Of a stretch of DNA of 64,000 bases, positions 10,747 to 22,165 are shown piece by piece. The stretch's first letter is position 1. Each line of letters begins with the position of its first letter. Source of the DNA: Notamacropus eugenii (lineage: Eukaryota > Chordata > Mammalia > Diprotodontia > Macropodidae); NCBI RefSeq assembly GCF_028372415.1, contig NC_092879.1:68948800-69012799 (forward strand), written 5' to 3'. The position numbers were made by a program, and so were the translations under genes. The notes below the pieces were generated by a model, which was not told the origin of the DNA, searched no databases, and saw nothing but the letters and a program-made list of their open reading frames with translations.

Positions 10747-13066
10747 TATTAATAAGGATCACAGCACTGAACAAGAATTATATTTTCAGCTACCTTAGCA
10801 ATCATGACCATTTTCTCTCCTTTCTTATCAATGAAATGTTTCTCCAGCTTAATGGAACAATAGAATTCATAGATCTAGGGATATTACTTGACAGTATGGC
10901 CCTACAAAGAAACCATGTCATCAATTTCAGGAGAATACTTCCCTTGGAAATCAATGGAGCCAGGGTCAAATTAATGGACGGTGAACACCATAAATTCCCC
11001 TTCCATGACAGAACAACCGTAAGAAATGGATGAAGTGAAGCATATTTGTATAAAAATTAAAGATGGAATTCATCCACTTACTAGTAACATGAATTTAGGC
11101 AGCTCTGAGAGTTGAAAAACAAATTGTACATCCACCCAGATTGCAAACGTATAGTGGTAAGCCAGTCAGTGGTGTAGCAAAAAATTTGAGATTTGTGAGG
11201 AAAACTATAGAAAGGGTTCCTTTACCATGTTAATTGCAAAATCAGCCAGACTCTAGTCCACCTGAAATGTATGAGCTTTATGGATTGCGTTCCCAGCTAT
11301 CGAGAGAGGAACGTAAAACGTTACAAGGAGCCATTTCATTCTTCAGACTATCTGCTTTCCGTTGCCTTTTATACATTGCCCAGACAGATCAGTTACATGA
11401 GTCATTCCCAAACTGAGTGGTTTTCCTAAAGCAGATGCTTTCCTTCAAGGAGAGGGTAAGCCTTAACAAGGACCAAGACCTTGCCAGGCAACAGAGAAGA
11501 GGCTTTTCTTCTAAAGGAAAGACCTTAGAGACAACATTGTATATTCATATTCAACCCTATTATTGCTCATCATGATTCAAAAGCTGAGCCACTAAACACC
11601 AAATCTGATGATCCTGCGTTTGAGTTTCCATCTTTGTCTAAATAGCTTAGTTTTCAGCGGCTCAGGTTTTTTTCCTATATTTGTTTTTTCTACACATCTG
11701 TAAATACATATGTGTGTGTGTGCATCCATACTATAGACTGTGAAAGATGACTGGGTGGATAAAAAGACAAAGAAAAAATATATGGTATATGTATGTATAT
11801 ACATTGTCCACTCAAATCCTAGTCAAATACCTTGCTGTAACGCAGAGGTGGAACTGGGTTCTTCAAGGCTACACCAGTGAAAATCCAGCTCAGGTAAGAC
11901 CTAGTACCGAGCTAGAAAGGCTTTGAGTGTGGGCCTGCCAAGCAAAGGCCAGAGAAGCCCATCACCAGAAGTTCACAAAGACCAGCTACTAAGGTACCAG
12001 CTACTGAATCCATATTCGATGAAAATGTAGTGTGCACACATTTAACCTCTCTGTAACTTAGTAGATGGTCTTTGAGAGTTGCTACGGGTGAAAAATTTCA
12101 TTACCTGTTGCCCATTCTTCATGTGATGAGTTCTCTGTACTTGGCTATGTTGGTCCTTGGAAGATCAATATTCTGCAACCAGACCCATGTTTGAAAGCTT
12201 TCCAACTTAGTATGACCTGTTGGCAGAACTTTCAAGAACCTAGAGTCATCTCCATGTCACAAGGAGGTATCCAAGAAGGACATCAGCAGAGGTTATGTAT
12301 ACATGTAGAAACATACATAGTTCTTCCTCAAAAAGTCATCATGAAAGTATCTTTCAATATTTAATGCCATCTGATTTGGCATTTTACATTCTGCCCTCAA
12401 CTTCCTATCGGGAACCACTGGATGGTTTTACGATTGCATCTGCTGCCAATGTACTGATATCTAGTATGAGAGAGACGTGAAATTTTCAAACAAAGCAGGC
12501 AGTATGCACAACAAAAAAAATCAGCAGATTTTAGGTCTCCTAAATTTCCAGGCAAGCACATGGCAAACTGCTGGAGATGGTTTTTCCCTTTAAGACCTGC
12601 TGCTGGGCACATCTGCTCTAGGTCCTGAGTTTGCTGCCAGGGTTTCAGGCCAGAATATCAAGGACACCCTAAGAATGGGTAATTTGAATGTGCTGAGGAA
12701 CACTTCCCATGTAGCTGTGTTGTCTCCCTCCCACTATCTGGGTCCTCCTATCATAATTCTTCCCATTCAAATACTTCCCCATGAATGCCAAACTCAATTG
12801 AGAATAAGAAAACTGTCAACACTGATATATTAGAAATACAATTTCAGCAGCTGTTATTTGTATTTTATTTTTAGACATCTTTATTTTTTCCCTCAGACTG
12901 ATCTCAATTTCTATAATATTATTCCTTCTTCTAGGTCAAACAACATCTGTTGTATAAAAATAAATAAATAAACTAATTCACATTGTCAAGTTTACAACCT
13001 CCACAGTTATTGGGCTCCTGTAGGAGAGCATGGTTATTGCAGTCTCCTGCTGCAGAAGCCATTATG
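10747..13066. other. Unclassified sequence, no gene seen
   Basis: 2.3 kb without recognised genes or intact repeats. It contains a short GT run at about 11710-11722. Reading frames are all below 75 codons and have no family resemblance. Confidence 0.5.
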
Positions 13067-13243
13067 GTCTACGGTAGGGTGGGGAACCTATGGCCTCCAG
13101 GCCACATGTGGTCCTCTAGGTCCTCATGTGCAGCCCTTAGACTTTGTTCTGTGAAGTTTAGATTCAGTCAAAGGGCTGCACTTGAGGACCTAGAGGACTA
13201 CATGTGGCCTCGAGACCACAGGTTCCCCACCCCTGGTCTATGG
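13067..13243. mobile_element. hAT miniature transposon with 8-bp target duplication
   Basis: The element proper is 13075-13235 (161 bp). Its terminal inverted repeats are 'tagggtggggaacctatgg' at the left and the complement 'ccacaggttccccacccctg' at the right. The flanks GTCTACGG (13067-13074) and GTCTATGG (13236-13243) match at 7 of 8 positions and resemble the hAT preference nTCTAnnn. The inside is itself near-palindromic: 'gtcctctaggtcctcatgtg' pairs with 'cacttgaggacctagaggac'. It has no transposase, so it is non-autonomous. It belongs to the same family as copies at 39059-39365 and 62521-62668, probably the OposCharlie-type group. Confidence 0.88.
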
Positions 13244-13737
13244 TGTCAATATTCCATGGATTAAAGTCTCCCCAAGCAGATCTTGACATGATTTTTAGTT
13301 GTTTAGTGTCAATAATCCCTGAGTAGGCTGTTATATGATAAACTGACATGGTTCTAAAGGAGGGGCCCAATCAGTTTATCATGCACAACAGAGCCTAACA
13401 AAGAATAAAAAGTTTTCTTTCAATCCATTTATGTTGTTGAATGAATGAATTGTATATTCAAAGCTCTTTTTAAAAAAAATTCTCCAAGAAATTCAAATTG
13501 GGATATTAGTAAAACCAGCGTCAAGTCCATCAGACCAAATCCACCAGACCACAGAGCAGTTTGGTTTAGATTCTTTGGCCTTCAACAATGGTGACAGATT
13601 TGTATATAAATAGGTCTTTAAGACACTGGAAATCTGGTCAGGTTGGTGACAATGTAGAGATATGGTCCAGGGATCTAATTTAGAATAATATCCAAACAAA
13701 ATCTCCTAATCAAGCTCTTAATTGCTCTGACTTTATG

Positions 13738-13850
13738 AAGTAGTGGGAAGAGTCACTGGCACTGGAGTGAGGAATCCACCATATCCCAATCACCTCCAGG
13801 GCAGTCTCTGCATCTCTCTAGTCTCTCTCCCTCTTTGGTAGCTAAGCACA
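13738..13850 (+). repeat. MIR-like SINE fragment
   Basis: Weak sense similarity: 'agagtcactggcactggag' resembles the head, and a 'catctctctagtctctct' pyrimidine block follows. Heavily decayed. Confidence 0.35.
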
Positions 13851-13974
13851 GGGTACCAAAGTAAAACTCCTTAAATACCACTCTCATCAGAACATTCTCT
13901 TGCCAAAAAAAACCTCATAGAGACACCTTATTTCCTATCATATGAAGTCTAAACTTGCCTTTGAAACTTGAAGT

Positions 13975-14465
13975 TCCATCATGTTGCCTCTCTGCTGGAG
14001 AACTTTCAACAATTCTCTATTGTCATTAGGATAAAATACAAACTCCTCATTTTGTCATTTAAAGCCCTGTACAAGCTGATACCAGGCTACTTATTTAGAC
14101 TGAATTCACATTACTCCCCTTCACATGGTCTACTGGCCTACTGAAGTTCAATGAACTTAGTATTCCATCTCCCACCTCCATACTTTAGCATAGGCTGTGT
14201 GCAAATTCCATGCCTGGAATTCACTTGCTCTTCACCTCCACTTCTTAGAATCAATGACTTCCTTCAAGGCTTAGCTTAAATGTTACCTCCTACAGGAAGC
14301 CTTTCCTAAGTCCCCTAGTTATTAGTGTTTTCTCCATCCTTAAATTATATTGTATTTTTCTATTTTAATGTGGTATCCTCTTAAAAGAGTGTAAGTTCTT
14401 TGAGAAATTGTTTTGCTCTCAGCCTCTAGCACAATATCTTGCGCAGAAGCACTGAATAAAATTTT
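13975..14465 (+). mobile_element. L2 LINE 3' region
   Basis: The blocks are in L2 order: 'taggataaaatacaaactcc', 'catttaaagccctgtacaa', 'ccatgcctggaattcactt', 'aggaagcctttcctaagtc', ending in the L2 terminus 'agcactgaataaaatttt'. It is noncoding. Confidence 0.8.
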
Positions 14466-14654
14466 CTTGAGTGAACGAAGAGCAAAAGAGACACATAAAG
14501 AGTCAAACATAGCTTTTTAACTGATATAGCAGCTACTATTGTTACTACTTTCTCATGGGAGGAGTCGAAAGGGATCACTCTCTCCCTGATTTTTCAAAGG
14601 CATTCTATTTGAGTCTATCTGTTATCCTCATCACCCTCCAACCTTATAACAACA

Positions 14655-14765
14655 TGTCACATTGCCTCCTTCAACTATGAGCTGCATGAAGGCAGGGACC
14701 CTGTCTCCTCTCAAGTCTCTGCCCAGTAGCAAGTACTATGTATAGTCAGAACTTATTATTTACTG
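14655..14765 (+). repeat. L2 3' end fragment
   Basis: 'gaaggcagggaccctgtct' followed by 'gcccagtagcaagtactat' is the L2 terminal block. Confidence 0.6.
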
Positions 14766-15341
14766 AGCTTCACTGCACTGAGTTCTTATTTCTGCATTTC
14801 AGAAATCATTCCTCCCAAAGTTATCCTAGGGAGCAGAGACAGCCAAGGTGAATGAGTGCCAGGCCTGCTTCTTTTAGCCAAATTGGTTTTTTCCAGTGCT
14901 TTTAATCACAGTGACTCATCCCGATAAAGATTCAAATGAACAATGAAAACCCCCATTTTGAGTCAGAGCAAGCTGCTGAGGTGAGGAGCTGTACACTCAA
15001 CGCCCACAGTCTGGCATTCTGACAGTCCTCCCCTTGGTTGCCTGACACAAGCCCCTTATCCTACACAGCAGAGGAGGCCCAATGTCCTTAGTGTACCTAT
15101 CATATTAGCACTACTCAGAAAGCAGAGACCAAGAAAATGGAGCCACTCAGGAATCCGAATACAACCAAGTGTGCAAGAGGGTCCCCCGCCCCCTACAACT
15201 GACCAAGGGCCTTCCTTGAAATCACAAATACTAACAATGGGAGGTTAGCATAGTATAGCAATGGTCCTAAACTTTAGGAAAGGTCTGCTGATATAAAAAA
15301 CAAAAATAAGCAATAAAAATCTACTTGGAAAACAAAAGAAA
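14766..15341. other. Unclassified sequence
   Basis: No gene or clear repeat. The last 100 bases are A-rich. Confidence 0.5.
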
Positions 15342-15426
15342 TGGGGTGGAGCCAAGATAAGGTAGGGAAAGGAAGAAATAGGGTCTGGATATCCCCTCAT
15401 ACCTCCTCAATAATTATCTAGAGAAT

Positions 15427-15604
15427 TTGTTATTCAGTCCTGTCCCACTCTCCATGACCCCATTTGGGATTTTCTTGGCAAAGATATCAGAGTGGTTTGC
15501 CATTTCCTTCTCCAGCTCATTTGACAAATGAGGAAACTGAGGCAGAATTAAGTGATTTGCACAGGGTCACAGAACTAACAAGTATATGAGGCCACTTAGC
15601 TGCC
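15427..15604 (-). repeat. tRNA-headed SINE with RTE-like tail
   Basis: Antisense copy: 'tgttattcagtcctgtcc' and 'gaccccatttgggattttct' are the RTE/BovB-like tail, then 'tttgccatttccttctcca', the CORE, and the head remnant 'cacttagctgcc'. TCTAGAGAAT lies on its left at 15417-15426; the matching right copy (15912-15921) is split off by the hAT insertion. Part of the head is deleted. Confidence 0.85.
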
Positions 15605-15918
15605 CTCTATAGCAGTGCTTCTTAAACTTGTGGATCAAGACCCTATACAGGGTCACGAAAAATTTAGCAACAGTAAGTTTTCTCAATGCACAATAACTAA
15701 AAATTAATTTAAAATGAAACATGTAATGAATCTGCAGTTTTTCTGGCAGCCATTTGTCCATGTTGCATCAGGCAACTTCACTGCAGCCTTGATTCTGAAC
15801 ACACAGCAGGTACATTTTGCTCTATGCATGCCTTCAAGCCAGGAAATGCCGATAAAGGCTGCTGAAACACGAAAAGGGGTCATGGCTGGAAAGAAATTTA
15901 AGAAGCCCTGCTCTAGAG
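15605..15918. mobile_element. hAT transposon, non-autonomous, with target duplication
   Basis: The element is 15613-15910 (298 bp). Its inverted ends are 'cagtgcttcttaaacttgt' and 'tttaagaagccctg'. The flanks CTCTATAG (15605-15612) and CTCTAGAG (15911-15918) match at 7 of 8 positions and contain the hAT target core TCTAGA. The interior has no transposase. It differs from the 'ggggtggggaacc' hAT family elsewhere in the window, so at least two hAT families are present. Confidence 0.9.
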
Positions 15919-16754
15919 AATATTCCAACTGAATTTTTATTAGAAAATCGAAGTACTCACCATGAATATTTTTCCAGCCCAGGGTGACTTAGGAAGAGTG
16001 AAAGAGAGATCTGCATACAATGGAATAGGGGAATCAGGCCAGCTGTGAGGAACCATTTCAACACCAGAAAGAAAGCCAAGCCAGGGCAGCAGACAGAGAT
16101 CTGAGGGCATCAATGAGCAAGTTCTGGGTGCAGGAACGGGTGCCATCTGGCAGATCTGTCACCCACCACCCAGTGTAGGTAGGGTCAAAGGTCCAGGGTG
16201 GAAATGAGTGATCATGAGTTTGCCCCTTGGAACAAGTTCTGGGAAGCAAACAGTAGCTGTGTAGCTTCTATCCCCAGAACAAAGCATCAGAGACCAAAGA
16301 GGGGTCAGCAGCTCAGAAGCTATAAATCCACAGAGACTTCCAATGGTCCAACAGTGGGATAGTCCAGCCTCAATCTGCTGAAATTCCCAACCAGAAACAA
16401 GTCAAGAGGACCAGAGTCAGAAACTTTCAGAACTCAGACTGGAAGAGCAATGAATAAATAGACCATCCCCTGGATGACCACTTTGGGATCACTGAAAGCT
16501 TGCAGGCCCCTAACTGAAACTGTGAAAGCAGCAGAAGAATGTAAAAGGAAAGAAACTAAGGTCAGACATCTCCCCCAAAAGACAGTCTAGCCTAGCACGA
16601 ATAAAGTCCAGAAGTAAGCTAGGCCAATGAGCAAACAAAAAAAGAAGCCAATGATAAAGCACTATTCTGGTGATAGAGAAGCTAATGACTCAAAAACACC
16701 TAAAGTAAATCCTCAAAAACAAGGAAAATGGCTGCAAGATGAAATACACAAGGA

Positions 16755-16840
16755 ATGAATGAAAAAGCATTTAAGTGCTAGGTATCCAAGCACAAAAGCA
16801 AGCTGATGTTCTAATGGGGAGGTCAATATACACAAGGGGG
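16755..16840 (-). repeat. L2 3' end, antisense
   Basis: 'catttaagtgctaggtatcc' then 'gttctaatggggaggtcaa' match the antisense L2 terminus. Confidence 0.5.
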
Positions 16841-17029
16841 CTGTTTTGGTCTGAGAAGTCACAGGGATGATAAAGGTACCCACAGGAGGGGGTAGCACTG
16901 ATTTGATTATACTTCCAGGGAGGGTAAGCACAGTGAGGCAGGGCAGAAGGCCAAGTCCACTGGTCTGGAGGGTTCCGTGACAGGCAGGGCCAATGAGAAG
17001 AAAATGGCAAAGGGCAGGTCAATCACAGA

Positions 17030-17165
17030 ATTAGTACTAGAAGAGACCTTAGAGGAAATCTAGTATAACTCCTTCATTTACACAAGAGAAAACCAAGGCG
17101 CAATCAGATGAAAGATTCAAATGCAGGCCCTCTAGTGCTCTATCCACCATTCCATGTTGCCTCTA
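17030..17165 (-). repeat. MIR-type SINE
   Basis: Antisense: 'agaagagaccttagaggaa', 'ccttcatttacacaagaga' and 'gctctatccaccattccatg'. Confidence 0.7.
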
Positions 17166-17639
17166 TAGTGGGCCATATGACATGCCCATCAATTAGGAAG
17201 GAAGAGACCCCCAAAGTGGGAGTTCAAGCACTGAGAAAGTTAAGCCCCTCCAGGAGGGTTTGGCAGCAGGATGGATGACAAGGCCCAGTGGTTCAGGGGC
17301 TGCAGCAGCAGACAAGGTAGACAGGAAGGAAAAAGCTACAGCAGAACAGATTAAAAGGAACAATCATGAGAAATATAAAAAAATCTGGAAAAACATCTTC
17401 TGAAACATTGCAAAGTTAACAAACAAGACAACAGATGACACACTAAACCTGATCATGAGGTAAAGTGAATGAGTAAACAAAGGATCCTATAGGGGACTTC
17501 AAGAAAGAACCTGAAAAAAAAACAGTTCTAATACTTTATGCGCTGAAATTAGCTCAAATATACATGAAATGTACAACTAAGCAAGTCTAGTTGTTTGGGT
17601 TGACGTTCTAATAGAGTAGAATCTAACTGGAGTTATCAC
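17166..17639. other. Unclassified purine-rich sequence
   Basis: No gene. The A-rich composition could reflect decayed L1 leader, but I cannot assign it. Confidence 0.4.
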
Positions 17640-18100
17640 ATATGGCAGCATGGTCACAGGGAAGAACACTGAGTCACAAGAGACCTGGGTTGGAATTGCA
17701 GGTTGGGGCAGGAAGAGGGAGCAAGCATTAAGTGCCCACAGTGTTCCAGGCACTGTGCTAAGCATTTTCCAAATATTATTTCATTTAAGCCTCACACGAC
17801 AACCCTACAAGGGAGGAGCTATTATTATCTCCATCTTACATCTGAGGAACTGAGGCAGGCCCAGGGTCCCCCAGCTAGTAAGTACTTGAGGCCACTTTTG
17901 AAATCCAACCATTTGACCACCTAGCTGCTTGTATGCTGCTTCCTAACTGTATGACAACTTCAGAAAGTCTCACCCTCCAGTTCCAACTCAGTCTCTTCAT
18001 CTATAAAATGAGGTAAAAATACCTATTGATCTACTTCACAGGCATGCAATAATGTAGGCAAAGGACTTTCTAAACATTACAGAGATATATAAATGTTCTC
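17640..18100 (+). repeat. CORE-SINE interrupted by an antisense SINE
   Basis: The outer sense SINE is split. Its head 'gagacctgggttggaattgc' ends near 17702. Its body resumes near 17934 with 'cttcctaactgtatgacaac', 'atctataaaatgaggtaaa' and ends with 'gatatataaatgttctct'. The inner copy is listed separately. Confidence 0.65.
17710..17933 (-). repeat. Inner MIR/MAR1-type SINE
   Basis: Antisense copy: 'ccaggcactgtgctaagca', 'catcttacatctgaggaac', 'cagctagtaagtacttgag' and the head 'gaccacctagctgct'. It sits inside the SINE at 17640-18100. Confidence 0.75.
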
Positions 18101-18161
18101 TATAATAAAGAGGAGAGAAAGAGAATCAGACCCAGACATTAGCCAGGAGGAGAATGCTGGC

Positions 18162-18285
18162 TCTCTCTCTCCCTCTCCCTCCCTACTCTCTGCCTCTGTG
18201 TACATGTGCCTGGGTCTCTCTGTGTGTCTCTGTGTCTATCTCTCTCTCTATTCTCTCTCTTTACATATATATGTATATATCTATG
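18162..18285. repeat. CT/TG/TA-rich low-complexity tract
   Basis: Imperfect CT runs are followed by TG and TATA segments. It encodes nothing. Confidence 0.85.
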
Positions 18286-18314
18286 CATCTACCACCACAT
18301 GCCTACTACCTATT

Positions 18315-18990
18315 AGACATTTTTAACTGAATATCACACAGGCATCTCAAATTCCACACGTTCGAATCAGAACTTATTATGTGCACCCTTCCAAACCATC
18401 CTTACCCTGAAGCTTCCCTATTAAGGATGAAGGCAGCTCATCCCTCAGCAACTGAGGTTTGCTACCTTGGCTCCATCTTTATGTCTTCATTCTCCTCCTC
18501 ACATATTCCACCAGCTACCAAATCTGCTTATTTCTGTCTCCATATCCAACTGCAACAGAAGCCTTCCCTCCACTCCCACATGGCCATTAGTGTAGTTTAG
18601 GCCCTCAGGGCCTTTCAATAACAGCCTCTTTGGGCTCCCTGCCCAAAGTCTCTCCCTACTCTCATTCATCCTCCACACACCCACAAAAGTGATTCTCCTA
18701 ACACTCCCCCATCAATAAGCTCTGGGGGTTCCCTATTGTCTAGAGTCAAACAAAAATGTCTCAGACCAGCACTTTAAAGTTCTGCACAATCAGACTCCTT
18801 CCTACCTCTCTAATGTCTTCAGAATCCTGACAATCTGCTTTAGCCTGTGCTCACCTTTAGGCCCAGAATGTTCTTTCTGCTCCCCTCCTTTCTCAAACCT
18901 TGGTCTCCTTCAAGATTCAGTTCCAATGCCACCTCCTCCAGGAAGCCTTCTCTGACTTCCTACCCCACCCTCACTCCTGTTCCCCACCAC
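18315..18990 (+). mobile_element. L2 LINE ORF2 end plus 3' region
   Basis: 'cacacaggcatctcaaattc' matches the L2 ORF2 motif that reads SHRHLK in better copies. Downstream blocks ('aaagttctgcacaatcaga', 'caggaagccttctctgac') follow L2 order. Decayed and noncoding. Confidence 0.7.
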
Positions 18991-19460
18991 CCATGGTAAT
19001 GACCTTCCTCCTCAAAGTAACATCAGAGAAATCTCCATAAACTACACCACCAGTAACCCTTTAGAATGTCGCTACAGAGAAGCACTGAATACAACAGTTC
19101 TTCCTTCTTCCCTTTCCTCTCTAGCTGTGCTGATAGATGGTAGCCACATCCAAGAGTTTGACAGATTTCAGTTCAGGTCTTATTGATTCTGGACGGTTTT
19201 ACATCTGACGATGGGTTGCCTTTTCCCCCCACAGCTGCCATACATTTCAAGCAATAAAGGGGATTAGAATTGCAATAATTTCCCCTCTGTCTTTCATATA
19301 ACCCTGACTTTCCTGTCAAGCTTTTTGAGGAAAATAACAATTACACACAAAAATTCTGTTCAGATACCTGCTACGCTCCCATTTGTTTTCTGATAAATAT
19401 ACATGTTCCCTATAATTCTACTTAAATGCCAGGAGATGATGGATTTCCACGCCAGGTTTT
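18991..19460. other. Unclassified sequence
   Basis: Nothing recognised; a plain AT-rich stretch. Confidence 0.5.
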
Positions 19461-19760
19461 TTTTTTCTGCGTGATATGAAAGCCTTTCATGCATTAAAAA
19501 AGAGCAGAGCTATTTGAGTAAAGTGCTCCTAGCTCCTCCTCCTGCCTCCCTCCTCCTTTTGGACTCCTATGCATAAGTGGCCCTGAGCCAAAGCTGGCTT
19601 GGGGAATGCCAATGCAGCAATTAGGAAGCGGTTCAGAGGACCTTACAGAGGACCTACGGCAACTGGGGGTTGGAGCCAAAGGCGTCACATCAGGGGGAGC
19701 AAAAGAAGCTCGCTCAGGGCCCGTTTCTTGGTACTGGGTCTGGATACCACCTTATCACTT
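19461..19760. other. GC-richer block with CpGs; candidate conserved noncoding DNA
   Basis: The block runs from a T-run and 'ctgcgtgatatgaaagcc' through 'gcagcaattaggaagcggtt' to 'agctcgctcagggcccgt'. It is richer in GC and CpG than its surroundings and shows no repeat match by eye. Three overlapping forward frames of 90-100 codons cross it, but none has a domain or biased codon pattern. It may be a regulatory element or an exon of an unrecognised transcript. Confidence 0.3.
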
Positions 19761-20059
19761 CCCCACACCACCACCACTACCCCCCCCTCCAAAAAAAGTA
19801 CACCTTCCGCTTTATTTCAGCTATTTCGAATTGGAGATCATACCACAAAGCTACAAACATCTGTCAGCTGTCGGCTAGTCCAACTTCCTGTACCTGTGTA
19901 AAAATCCCCTCTGTCTGTAGCATCACTGGTGAGTCATCATTCCGCCTCAGCTAGAAGCCCTCTAGGCAAGGGAGAATAAATTGTCTTGGAGCAGCCCTTT
20001 CCACTTTTCAACAACTTACAATGGTAAAACAAGTTTTTTTTTTCTTTATATCAAGCCCA

Positions 20060-20480
20060 AGTCTGCCAGCTTACATCCAACCTCTAGCCACTGTTCCTGG
20101 TTCTGCCCTTTGGAGTCAAACACAGTGAGACTAAGCAGTCTTCTCCATGACAACTTTTCAAATATTTGAAGTCATGTACCAAGCTTCCCATAAGCCTTCT
20201 CTACTTCAAGCTAAGCACCTGCAGTTGCTTCAATCAGTTTCCTGGATGGTGTGTTCTTCAGGCTCTTTACCATCCTGCCTACCTTCTATTGCACATATAC
20301 CAGTCTGTTGATGTCCTTTCTACATTTTCTAGAAATGAGAACTCAACACAGTACCCCTGCAGTAGCTGACCAGGGCAGGATACAGAAAGATTGACACCTT
20401 CCTTTTTCTGGACGTAGTATCTCTCTTCAAAAAGCCTGAGATTACAATAGTTTTTTGGCTGCTTTGGCACACTCAGAGTG
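20060..20480 (-). mobile_element. CR1/L3-type LINE fragment
   Basis: The motifs 'ccagtctgttgatgtcctt', 'gaactcaacacagtacccc' and 'agctgaccagggcaggatac' are the antisense of the CR1/L3 3' region, the same family as 8985-9200 in opposite orientation. Frames here are short and broken. Confidence 0.7.
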
Positions 20481-21882
20481 CACTCTTCTTATTCAGAGCT
20501 ATACTATCAGGCTACAAACCACAGAACAATATCTGAAGCACATGAGAATGGCAAAGAGTCTTTCTTACAAGAGCAACAAATTAAAAGAGGTATCTCCCTT
20601 CTTGATTCAAAATGGAATGCCTTTTGTACCATGCAAAATCACATGGAAAGAACTGGGCTGATAATACAAGTGATCCTTAAACAGATACAGAGTACCAAAT
20701 AACATTGCTGTCCTGTCTAGCTCTAAGCAAATGAGAGTCTCCCATGCAAGTAGGACAAAATTCTGCCCTCTCTGTTACCATAGGGTAAAGGGGCAAAAAA
20801 GCAAAACATGCGGAGAATTCACCAGGAGGTCAGTGGTCAAAACTCACTGTTGTATACTATGATAATGGACCAATTCTAGGAACACAGAAAGAAACACCAC
20901 ATACCAGAGAAGACTTAACAGCAGAAGTCCAAAGCCACAGGTTAGAAAAACAAAACATCTTATTTTTAATTTAACCCACTTTTTAACCTAACCCATTACC
21001 CTTTGCCTTCACCATCAATCGCTGATATAGAACTTGGCCAAATCTTTTTTGAAAATCTAAGCATGACATATCCATTGAACTTCCTTTATCTCTCATGGCA
21101 GTAATATCTTCAAATAACTTCCACAGGTTATTTTAAAATGAGCTCTTCAAGCTTCATTTCCCAAGAGAGCTTTTACTTCAGTGCTGGAAATGAAAGGGTA
21201 AGAATCAAGGGAAGCTGAGACAAGAATTCATACCAAGGTTTCACTTTCAAACTCAGCACCTGGCCTGAGGACCTGTCCACCAAAGGCCAGAACATCTCAG
21301 GGCTTAGCTTCCATTTGGACGCTTTGTCTCAAAATTCCTCTGGGAATATTTGGCTTTTGCATACACCAGTGAGCTGAAATCCCCTAACAGATTATCATTT
21401 ATTCTCAACAAATTCCTGTTGCAATTTCACGTTAGATGAAAGAGCCCTTAACAATGTGGGTTTGCCATGGAAGCAAAATGACTTACCCCATGACCGATCC
21501 AGTCACTCTGATCATTTTCACAGTCATGACCAATAACCAATGTTGAGATCCACTCACTGTGTGCAGAGATAAACATAAAACTGGTAAGTGAATGTAACAT
21601 CTGTGCAGTTCAAGTTTTAACTAGGGTAGGGTAATCCAGGTCTTGCCAAAGGATTTCAACATCCAGGGAGCATATTTGAACCCAATAATGGATCCACTGT
21701 CCTCATGACTTACGGTGCTCTCTGCCATCCCTATATCACACATGAAGTCGTCACGAAGGAATTTATCTGTCTTAAGAGGCCCACCTTCCTCTGTTTCTAC
21801 CCCCTAACACCTATTTCTCTTTTCCGTCACTTCTTCCCATGGATTGAGAGGTCATAGAAGTAAAGAACACTTTATCATGCAC
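20481..21882. other. Unclassified sequence with a dispersed motif
   Basis: No gene. A block at 20556-20606 is repeated near 23768-23820 (see findings). The rest is not assigned. Confidence 0.45.
20556..20606. repeat. Dispersed unclassified repeat, copy 1
   Basis: It contains 'gtctttcttacaagagcaac' and 'aaagaggtatctcccttct', closely matching 23768-23820. The family is unknown to me. Confidence 0.55.
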
Positions 21883-21942
21883 ACATACATACACACACAT
21901 GCATGCACACACACATGCATGCGTGCGCACACACACACTCCA
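21883..21942. repeat. Imperfect (AC)n tract
   Basis: Alternating AC with ATGC interruptions, about 60 bases. Confidence 0.9.
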
Positions 21943-21974
21943 AAGAAGTTTACTCCAGGTGTCAGAACACTAGA

Positions 21975-22165
21975 CTTACAAACAACTACATACAAACAAG
22001 CTATATACAGAAAGAATGGATAAACAACAGAGGAAAGGCAGTAGTAATTAAGGGAGGTGGCCAAAGATTTCTTGTACAAGGTGAGATTTTAGATGAGACC
22101 TGAAGGAAAAGCAGGGAAGCTAGAAAGCAAAGATAAGGAGGGAGACCATTTCAGGCATGGGGAAG
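21975..22165 (-). mobile_element. L2 LINE, antisense internal piece
   Basis: 'caagctatatacagaaagaa', 'gattttagatgagacctga' and 'ggaaaagcagggaagct' follow the antisense L2 3' region order. Confidence 0.65.

Larger units (their letters stand above)
15342..16740 (+). mobile_element. L1 5' leader, interrupted by SINE and hAT
   Basis: The L1-type 5' end 'ggggtggagccaagataagg' begins near 15347. L1 sequence continues to about 15426 and resumes at about 15919-16740 with purine-rich leader DNA ('gtaaaaggaaagaaactaag', 'gtctagcctagcacgaata'). Between them lie an antisense SINE (15427-15604) and a hAT element (15613-15910). No ORF1 is recognised downstream, so only the 5' leader survives. Confidence 0.65.
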
